The notes beneath the pieces are model-generated. The model did not search any database and was not told the DNA's origin. It was given only the letters and a program-made list of their open reading frames with translations. The translations under genes and the position numbers were made by a program. 64,000 nt of DNA from UBA1479 sp038109305 (GTDB lineage Bacteria > Pseudomonadota > Alphaproteobacteria > Rhodospirillales > Casp-alpha2), in the NCBI GenBank assembly GCA_038109305.1, contig JAYNIR010000002.1, positions 1 to 64,000 on the forward strand, in the 5' to 3' direction. This document shows, in pieces, positions 58,431 to 64,000 of this stretch (position 1 is the first letter of the stretch; every line of letters starts with the position of its first letter).

Positions 58431-58468
58431 CCGTCGGGCGGCGACACCGCTGCCCGGCGGTTTTTTTT
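58431..58468 (+). terminator. Strong terminator of fccAB
   Basis: A 13-base stem CCGTCGGGCGGCG / CGCTGCCCGGCGG with two G-U pairs and a four-base loop is followed by eight T. It ends the fccAB transcript 21 bases after the stop. Confidence 0.9.
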
Positions 58469-58472
58469 GGCC

Positions 58473-58531
58473 CCGCGAAGCGAAAGCGGAGTGAGCCAAG
58501 ACCACGGATGTGGCCGCCCGGCGCTTGAGGG
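58473..58531. repeat. Copy A of a 59-bp element flanking valS
   Basis: On the plus strand it begins CCGCGAAGCGAAAGCGGAGT and ends CTTGAGGG. It matches the copy at 61628-61686 in inverted orientation at 48 of 59 positions without gaps. Both contain a small CCAC...GTGG palindrome. The element is non-coding. Confidence 0.75.
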
Positions 58532-58547
58532 CTTTTCATTTCATCCG

Positions 58548-58586
58548 CGCGAAGCCCCGTCGGCCCTGCGGGCCTCGGGTTTCGCG
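58548..58586. repeat. Long imperfect stem-loop
   Basis: CGCGAAGCCC pairs with GGGTTTCGCG and an inner GGCCC pairs with GGGCC around a three-base loop. It lies between the fccAB terminator and the 58596-58626 hairpin. It lacks a T-run on either side. Confidence 0.6.
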
Positions 58587-58595
58587 ACAAACGTA

Positions 58596-58626
58596 AAAGC
58601 CCCGCCGGTTTTACGGGCGGGGCTTT
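58596..58626. terminator. Hairpin terminator, likely for valS
   Basis: AAAGCCCCGCC (58596-58606) pairs with GGCGGGGCTTT (58616-58626). The minus strand carries four T after the stem, so it may end the valS transcript about 230 bases after its stop. It could act in both directions. Confidence 0.6.
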
Positions 58627-58699
58627 CCTGATTGTGTCGGGCCGGCGCCGCGCGCTCGCGCCCGTCCGGCGATCGCCGGAGAATTGTCAAGGGGTCGAT

Positions 58700-58825
58700 A
58701 TGTGCGTTTCCTGCGTCGGCGGCTCCAACTTTGTAACCTCCTCACGTCTGACGGAGGATAAGGCTACGCCCGCTGCCGCCGGTCACACCAGACGATCCAT
58801 ATTACTTAAATGCGCGCCCGGATAG
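58700..58825 (+). CDS. Possible 41-aa remnant of an exported protein
   Basis: The frame MCVSCVGGSNFVTSSRLT ... TRRSILLKCAPG ends in TAG. AAGGGG lies before the ATG. The CVSC start and RRSIL pattern recall the beginning of some exported enzymes with a twin-arginine-like signal, as if the rest were lost. The evidence is weak. Confidence 0.3.
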   Translation: MCVSCVGGSNFVTSSRLTEDKATPAAAGHTRRSILLKCAPG

Positions 58826-58856
58826 GAAGATATGGTCAGCGGAGGAAAACCCGAAA

Positions 58857-61538
58857 TTACGCCGCCGCCGTCAGGCGTCTCAGCGCATCTTTGAGCTTAG
58901 CCCGGACAGCCTGCGCGTCGGCGAGCTTTTCACGTTCGGTTTCGACCACGTCCTCGGGCGCATTGGCGACGAATTTGTCATTGCCAAGCTTTTTCTCGAA
59001 GCGGGTTATTTCCGCGTCCTGTTTGGCGATTTCCTTTTCAAGCCGGGATTTCTCCGCGCCTAGATCGATGGCGCCGGCGATCGGCAGGATCAGCGTCGCC
59101 TCGTCCAGCACGTCCTGCACGGCGCCCTGCGGCATCGTGCCCGCGAGCAATTCGGCGCTGTCGAGCCGAGCAAGGCGCACGATCAGGTCCTTGTGGGTTT
59201 CAAGCGCCGCGCGCGCGCCCTCGCCCGCGTCTTTCAATAGCAGCGGGATTTTCGCCGCCGGCGGCACGTTCATTTCGGCGCGGACGGCGCGGACCTGGGA
59301 AATCAGCCGCACGACCCAGTCCATTTCCTGGTTGGCGGCGGCGTTGGCCAGCCCAGCCCCGTATTCCGGCCAGCGGGTGGTGATCAGCGGCCCCGCCCGG
59401 TTCCCCCGCGTCTGCCACAGTTCCTCGGTGATGAACGGCATGATCGGATGCAGCAGGATCACGATCTGGTCCAGCACCCAGGCGGCGGTGGCGCGGGTTT
59501 CCGCCTTCGCGGCCTCGTCCGATCCTGAGAACACTGGCTTGGCGAATTCCAGATACCAATCGCAGAAGGTATTCCAGGTGAAGCTGTAAAGCGCGCCAGC
59601 GGCGCCGTTGAAGCGATAGGCCTCGAGCGCGCCTCGCATAGCGGCCTCGACATCGGCGGTTTTGCAGACGATCCAGCGGTTCAGCGTCGAGTTGACCGCC
59701 GCCGGATCGAACCCGCCCACCGGCCGGCATTCGTTCATGTCGCAGAACCGGGCGGCGTTCCAAATCTTGGTGCAGAAGTTGCGATACCCTTCGACCCGGC
59801 TTTCCGACATCTTCACGTCGCGGCCCTGGGCGGCGGAGGCGGTGAGGGTGAAGCGCAGCGCGTCGGCGCCGAATTTTTCGACGAGGTCCAGTGGGTCCAT
59901 GACGTTTCCCTTGGACTTGGACATTTTCTGCCCCTTCTCGTCCCGCACTAGTGCGTGGATGTAGACCTTATGGAACGGCACCTCGCCCATGAAATGTAGG
60001 CCCATCATCATCATCCGCGCGACCCAGAAAAAGATGATGTCGAAGCCGGTGATCAGAACGTCCGTCGGATAATGTTTCGCAAGCTCCGGCGTTTTGTCCG
60101 GCCAGCCGAGGGTTGAAAACGGCCACAGCGCCGAAGAGAACCAGGTGTCGAGCACGTCCGGGTCGCGGGTAAGCGCAACGTCCTTGCCATAGTGCGCCTT
60201 CGCCGCGGCTTGCGCCTCTTCCTCCGACAGCTCGACGAACACCGCGCCGTCGGGGCCGAACCAGGCGGGAATCTGATGCCCCCACCACAATTGCCGCGAA
60301 ACGCACCAAGGCTGGATATTGCGCATCCATTCGAAATAAGTGTTTTCCCAGTTTTTCGGTACGAACTTGGTCTTGCCGCTTTCCACCGCCTCGATCGCCG
60401 GTTTGGCCAATGTCGCCGCGTCGACGAACCACTGATCCATCAGCCACGGTTCGATCACCACGCCTGACCGGTCGCCGTGCGGCACGGTCATGTCGTTGTC
60501 TTCAACACGGTCGAGGAGCCCGAGTTCCTCCATTTCGGCCAGCACGACCTCCCGCGCCTTGAACCGCTCCATGCCCTGGTATTTTTCAGGCGCGTTTTCG
60601 TTCAGATGCGCGTTGGCGTCGAAAATGTTGATGATGTCGAGGCCCGCCCGCTTGCCGACCTCGAAGTCGTTGAAATCGTGCCCCGGCGTGATTTTGACGG
60701 CGCCCGAGCCCTTTTCCGGGTCAGCGTAGGCGTCGGCGAAGATGGGAATGCGCCGGCCGACGATGGGCAGAACCACAAATTGGCCGATCAGCCCCTGATA
60801 GCGTTCGTCATCGGGGTGCACCGCGACGCCCGTATCGCCCAGCATGGTTTCCGGCCGGGTCGTGCCGACGGTGATGAATTGCCCGTCTTGGCCGTCGATG
60901 GGGTACTTGAAGTACCACATCTTGCCACGGATCTCGCGCTGTTCGACTTCCAGGTCCGAAATTGCCGTGAGCAGCTTGGGATCCCAATTAACCAGGCGCT
61001 TGTCGCGATAAATCAGCCCCTGTTTGTACAGGTCGACAAAGACCTTGAGAACCGCTTTCGACAGCCCTTCGTCCATGGTGAAGCGTTCGCGCGACCAGTC
61101 GCAGGACGCGCCGAGACGACGAAGCTGCGCGGTGATGGTGCCGCCCGAATGTTCCTTCCATTCCCAAACCCGCTCGACGAATTTATCCCGGCCCAGGTCG
61201 GTGCGCTTGGCCCCTTCAGCCTCGAGCATCCGTTCGACCACCATCTGCGTCGCGATGCCCGCGTGGTCGGTGCCGGTCTGCCACAACGCGGCGGCGCCCC
61301 GCATGCGGTGATAGCGGGTCAGGATGTCCTGCAACGTGTTGTTCAGCGCATGGCCCATGTGCAACGAGCCGGTGACGTTGGGCGGCGGAATGACGATGGT
61401 GAACGCATCGGCGTTATCGTTGCCGGTGGGCTTGAACGCGCCGGAGGCTTCCCATTCCTCGTAACGGCGGGTCTCGACGTTTTCCGGGTGGTAGGTTTTT
61501 TCCAGTTCGGCCATCGGGTCAGGGTCCTGGGCGGGCAT
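58857..61538 (-). CDS. valS: Valyl-tRNA synthetase
   Basis: ValS charges tRNA-Val and edits misactivated threonine. The 893-residue class I synthetase has the HIGH-type motif SLHMGHALN (His60-His63) and KMSKSKGNV, the connective editing domain (TTRPETMLGDTGVAVHP), and a C-terminal coiled coil (SRLEKEIAKQDAEITRFEKKL). The start at 61538 is MPAQDPDPMAELEKTY. It follows popZ but a terminator lies between, so it is probably a separate transcript. Confidence 0.97.
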   Translation of the reverse strand: MPAQDPDPMAELEKTYHPENVETRRYEEWEASGAFKPTGNDNADAFTIVIPPPNVTGSLHMGHALNNTLQDILTRYHRMRGAAALWQTGTDHAGIATQMVVERMLEAEGAKRTDLGRDKFVERVWEWKEHSGGTITAQLRRLGASCDWSRERFTMDEGLSKAVLKVFVDLYKQGLIYRDKRLVNWDPKLLTAISDLEVEQREIRGKMWYFKYPIDGQDGQFITVGTTRPETMLGDTGVAVHPDDERYQGLIGQFVVLPIVGRRIPIFADAYADPEKGSGAVKITPGHDFNDFEVGKRAGLDIINIFDANAHLNENAPEKYQGMERFKAREVVLAEMEELGLLDRVEDNDMTVPHGDRSGVVIEPWLMDQWFVDAATLAKPAIEAVESGKTKFVPKNWENTYFEWMRNIQPWCVSRQLWWGHQIPAWFGPDGAVFVELSEEEAQAAAKAHYGKDVALTRDPDVLDTWFSSALWPFSTLGWPDKTPELAKHYPTDVLITGFDIIFFWVARMMMMGLHFMGEVPFHKVYIHALVRDEKGQKMSKSKGNVMDPLDLVEKFGADALRFTLTASAAQGRDVKMSESRVEGYRNFCTKIWNAARFCDMNECRPVGGFDPAAVNSTLNRWIVCKTADVEAAMRGALEAYRFNGAAGALYSFTWNTFCDWYLEFAKPVFSGSDEAAKAETRATAAWVLDQIVILLHPIMPFITEELWQTRGNRAGPLITTRWPEYGAGLANAAANQEMDWVVRLISQVRAVRAEMNVPPAAKIPLLLKDAGEGARAALETHKDLIVRLARLDSAELLAGTMPQGAVQDVLDEATLILPIAGAIDLGAEKSRLEKEIAKQDAEITRFEKKLGNDKFVANAPEDVVETEREKLADAQAVRAKLKDALRRLTAAA

Positions 61539-61571
61539 GTATCGGGGCTGGGGAATTTCGGGGTATACAAC

Positions 61572-61600
61572 GAAAAATCCCGGGGGACAAAGCCCCCGGG
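61572..61600 (-). terminator. Intrinsic terminator of popZ
   Basis: CCCGGGGG (61579-61586) pairs with CCCCCGGG (61593-61600) and is followed on the minus strand by ATTTTT. It ends popZ transcription before valS. The inverted repeat copy at 61628-61686 lies just upstream of it in the popZ 3' region. Confidence 0.8.
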
Positions 61601-61627
61601 GCTGATTTCGTAAACTTATTTTTGCCC

Positions 61628-61686
61628 CTCATTCGCCGGGCGCCCACGTTCGTGGCCTTGGCTCGCCTCGCTTACGCTCCGCGGGA
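61628..61686. repeat. Copy B of the 59-bp element flanking valS
   Basis: Read on the minus strand it begins CCGCGGAGCGTAAGCGAGGC and ends AATGAGGG. It is 81 percent identical, in opposite orientation, to the copy at 58473-58531. It lies in the 3' region of popZ. Confidence 0.75.
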
Positions 61687-61700
61687 CCTGAACGGCCCAG

Positions 61701-62342
61701 TTAGCTCCAATTGTCCAGGCCTTCCGCCCGGTTGACCATGGTGTCGATTTCCTTCTTCACCAGGCGTTCGATCAGGTACGGCAGGTTGCGGTCGAGCCAT
61801 TCGCGCAGGATCGGCTTCAACATCTCGCGGACGATGCCTTCAAGCGTCGCGTCACCCGACGTCATCACGGGCAGGTCGCGTCGGTCGAGAATCGCCTTGG
61901 CTAGTTCCGCCAGCACGTCCGAGCCGTGCAGGCTTGTCGGCTGTGACATAATTGGGCTGGGTGCGACCATGTCAGGGGTTAGCTCCATGATATCCGCCAT
62001 CGGCGCCGGTTCCGGCATCCGGGGGGCTGGCGCCGGTTCGGGCGCCGGCAAAGGATCTGGTTCGGGTTCCGGTTCCGGTTCCGGTTCCGGATCATCGAAC
62101 ATCGCGTCGATGTCGTCGACGGCCATATCGTCGTCATCGGAATCGGCCATCGCGATTTCCGGCGCGGGCTCCGGTCCCGGTGCGGGCACAGGCGCGGCCT
62201 TGGCCTCAGACGCCGGTTCCGGGGCCGCTTCGGCGCCAACACCGTCCTCGTCTTCTTCCTCCGTGAGAATTTTGCGGATCGAAGACAGGACATCTTCCAT
62301 CGAGGGTTCGCCGCCTTCAGCGGCTTTAGCTTCTTCGCTCAT
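61701..62342 (-). CDS. popZ: Polar organizing protein PopZ (DUF2497)
   Basis: PopZ forms a polar network that anchors the chromosome origin and signalling proteins. The 213-residue protein has the conserved N-terminal helix PSMEDVLSSIRKILTEEE, an acidic proline/glutamate-rich linker (residues 40-120) and the C-terminal oligomerisation helices TLEGIVREMLKPILREWLDRN and LPYLIERLVKKEIDTMV. The linker is coded in part by four tandem GGTTCC units on the plus strand (62065-62088). Its place beside valS is usual in alphaproteobacteria. Confidence 0.93.
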   Translation of the reverse strand: MSEEAKAAEGGEPSMEDVLSSIRKILTEEEDEDGVGAEAAPEPASEAKAAPVPAPGPEPAPEIAMADSDDDDMAVDDIDAMFDDPEPEPEPEPEPDPLPAPEPAPAPRMPEPAPMADIMELTPDMVAPSPIMSQPTSLHGSDVLAELAKAILDRRDLPVMTSGDATLEGIVREMLKPILREWLDRNLPYLIERLVKKEIDTMVNRAEGLDNWS

Positions 62343-62477
62343 AATCCCGCAAGCCCATCAATTTTTGTTCCGGCTTCCCGAATCCCACTCCCACGTGGAC
62401 CCGGGAAAACGCAACTTTCCCATAAGTATCTGTGCCATTAACCATCGGCGACAGTTAATATTTAGTATACCGCAAGG

Positions 62478-62505
62478 AAAAAGATTTGCAGCATTACCTG
62501 CAAAT
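62478..62505 (-). terminator. Terminator of tolC
   Basis: ATTTGCAG (62484-62491) pairs with CTGCAAAT (62498-62505) around CATTAC and is followed on the minus strand by CTTTTT. It lies about 60 bases after the tolC stop. Confidence 0.75.
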
Positions 62506-62564
62506 TCAACGGCCTGACGCCGGGAATGCCCGAAACCGTTCTTTCTCGGGACCTGATCGGGGAC

Positions 62565-63950
62565 TTATTTCCCTTCGCCGGTGCTGCTGCCGCCGAACAG
62601 TTTGCCGCGGACTTCATTGTAGTGATCGCGAGGATCGTAAAGGTCGACCTTCAGTTTCAGCGCTTCCGCCGTCAACCGGCCGACAGACGCCGCCAGTTCA
62701 TAGGCGGCGACCAGTTCGTCCCGCTGCGCTTGGGTGTGGCCGACGCGAGAATCCAGGAGTTCCTGTTCCGCGTCCAGCACGTCCAGCACCGTCCGCGAGC
62801 CGACGGCGGCTTCCCGCTCGACCCCGTCCAAGGCCACCACGTTGGCTTCGATCTGGGCCTGGAAGGATTGCACCCTCGCCCGCGCGGTCAGCAGGCTTTC
62901 CCAGGCGCTGGTCGCGTCTTCGATCACGTCGCGGCGCGCCTGATCAATGTCGCGGACGCGCTGCGCCAGGGTCTGCTTGGCGGCGCGCAGGCGTGAATAA
63001 ACGGCGCCCTGCTGATAAATCGGCACAGTCAGGCTCAACAAGACTTCGCCAACGTCCGACCGGCCCGAGGCGGCGGAATCTTCGTACCTGCGGTCATAGG
63101 ACGCAGTGACGTCGACTTCCGGCAGCAACTCGCCCTTCACTTGACGGATGCTGTCCTGCGCCGCCTTTCGGTCGAATTCCGCCGCGATGACGGTGGGGTT
63201 GGACGTCGCCGCGGATTTCACCGCGTCGCGCCGGTCCTTGGGCAATTCGGCCGGGACCGACGGCAGGCTCAGGTTCGACGGCGCCGGCAGGCCGACTACG
63301 TTTTCGTAATTGGCGCGGGAGTTTTCAAGATCGCCCAAGGCGCGGATGCGGTCCGCCGTGGCGCGGGCCAGACGGGCTTCGGCCTGATGCACGTCGGTGC
63401 GGGTAATTTCACCGACCTCGAACCGGTCGCGCGTCGCTTCCAGCTGCCGCTTCAGGACTTTTTCGTTGTTGTTGTTGAGCTTCAACACCGCTTCGTCGCG
63501 GAACACGTTCAAATACGCCCGCGCGGCGGACAGCAGCACATCCCGTTCCGACGCCAACAAGAGGGCGCGCGCGGCGCGGACGTTGTTTTCGGCGCCGCTG
63601 GTGGCGGCCATGGTGCGCCCGCCGCGATACAGCGGCTGCGTGACTTCCAGACCGACGGAGGACGGCTTGCGGATTTGCGTCCGGTTCGTGCGGGTGGTGT
63701 TCTTGTTGTATTCTTTGCCCGCACTGCCGGTGATTTCGACGGTCGGCCGCCAGTTGGCGAGGGCCTGAGGCACCTGTTCGTCCGTTGACCGAACCCGCGC
63801 ACGCTGCGCGGCCAGCGAAGGATTGGTCATGTAAGCGGCGGCGAGCGCGTCTTCCAGCGTCTGCGCCGTCGCCGGGCCGCCGAACGCGGAAAGTACGCAG
63901 ATTACCGCGACCGTCGCGGTCAGACGGGAGAATTTGATCTTGGACTTCAA
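62565..63950 (-). CDS. tolC: TolC family outer membrane channel protein
   Basis: The protein forms the outer-membrane duct of tripartite efflux pumps and type I secretion. The 461-residue protein has a signal peptide (TATVAVICVLSAFGGPATAQ) and two homologous halves of long helices with beta-strand regions, for example VTQPLYRGGRTMAATSGAE and SLTVPIYQQGAVYSRLRAAKQ. Length matches TolC. No pump genes are in view. The ATG is at 63950, close to the window edge. Confidence 0.93.
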   Translation of the reverse strand: MKSKIKFSRLTATVAVICVLSAFGGPATAQTLEDALAAAYMTNPSLAAQRARVRSTDEQVPQALANWRPTVEITGSAGKEYNKNTTRTNRTQIRKPSSVGLEVTQPLYRGGRTMAATSGAENNVRAARALLLASERDVLLSAARAYLNVFRDEAVLKLNNNNEKVLKRQLEATRDRFEVGEITRTDVHQAEARLARATADRIRALGDLENSRANYENVVGLPAPSNLSLPSVPAELPKDRRDAVKSAATSNPTVIAAEFDRKAAQDSIRQVKGELLPEVDVTASYDRRYEDSAASGRSDVGEVLLSLTVPIYQQGAVYSRLRAAKQTLAQRVRDIDQARRDVIEDATSAWESLLTARARVQSFQAQIEANVVALDGVEREAAVGSRTVLDVLDAEQELLDSRVGHTQAQRDELVAAYELAASVGRLTAEALKLKVDLYDPRDHYNEVRGKLFGGSSTGEGK

Positions 63951-64000
63951 GTGAACCTCAACTGGACTGGCCGGGCGACATTCATATTATCTTTAGCGTG

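Noticed and set aside
60477..61613. 378-codon plus-strand frame
   Set aside because: Antisense to valS, composition typical of shadows.

Overview
The window is a gene-dense, GC-rich chromosomal segment of an alphaproteobacterium, most likely Rhodospirillales-like. The evidence is the gene content and order: popZ next to valS; the run dgt / SPOR / nagZ / M50 peptidase / scpA / scpB / tatABC / serS / surE / pcm / nlpD; secDF-yajC with an Mth938-type gene; and a PAS_5-type PAS protein. No phage, integrase, transposase, CRISPR array or rRNA gene was seen. One tRNA gene, tRNA-Lys(UUU), lies at the left edge.

Layout. 0-7 kb: tRNA-Lys, a gyrA-coaD operon with a recognisable promoter, a decayed sensor kinase and ssb. 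7-18 kb: uvrA, an FAH-family hydrolase, a CDP-alcohol phosphatidyltransferase, a DUF1223 protein, a CoA-transferase, rhodanese and pentapeptide proteins, and trmFO. 18-27 kb: a broken TPR-glycosyltransferase gene, an NDUFAF6-like protein, membrane and beta-lactamase-fold proteins, then Mth938 (NDUFAF3-like), secF, secD and yajC. 27-41 kb: the housekeeping block (DUF815 ATPase, nlpD-like, pcm, surE, serS, tatCBA, scpBA, M50 protease, nagZ, SPOR, dgt, erpA), largely on the minus strand with 1-8 bp overlaps. 41-58 kb: more accessory metabolism, with xth, tag, a TauD dioxygenase, a SAF-domain oxidoreductase plus alcohol dehydrogenase, a MetE-like protein, ilvD, mscS and a sulfide dehydrogenase pair fccAB. 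58-64 kb: valS, popZ and tolC.

Functions group into DNA maintenance and repair (gyrA, ssb, uvrA, xth, tag, dgt, scpAB), protein export (secDF-yajC, tatABC), envelope and division (SPOR, nagZ, nlpD-like, tolC, popZ), translation and RNA modification (tRNA-Lys, serS, valS, trmFO), and respiratory or sulfur metabolism (fccAB, erpA, two complex I assembly-factor homologues, rhodanese, TauD).

The most striking pattern is that several accessory genes are interrupted by in-frame TAA or TAG codons, never TGA, often where glutamine fits well, sometimes with one-base changes in homopolymer runs. The housekeeping genes are intact and themselves end in TAA or TAG, so this is not a genome-wide code change. 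It may be biased pseudogene decay or local readthrough. Other points to examine are a 59-bp inverted repeat flanking valS, a duplicated start region before xth, a dgt gene that appears to lack a normal start codon and its usual neighbour argS, and a beta-lactamase-fold protein with a rewritten metal motif.
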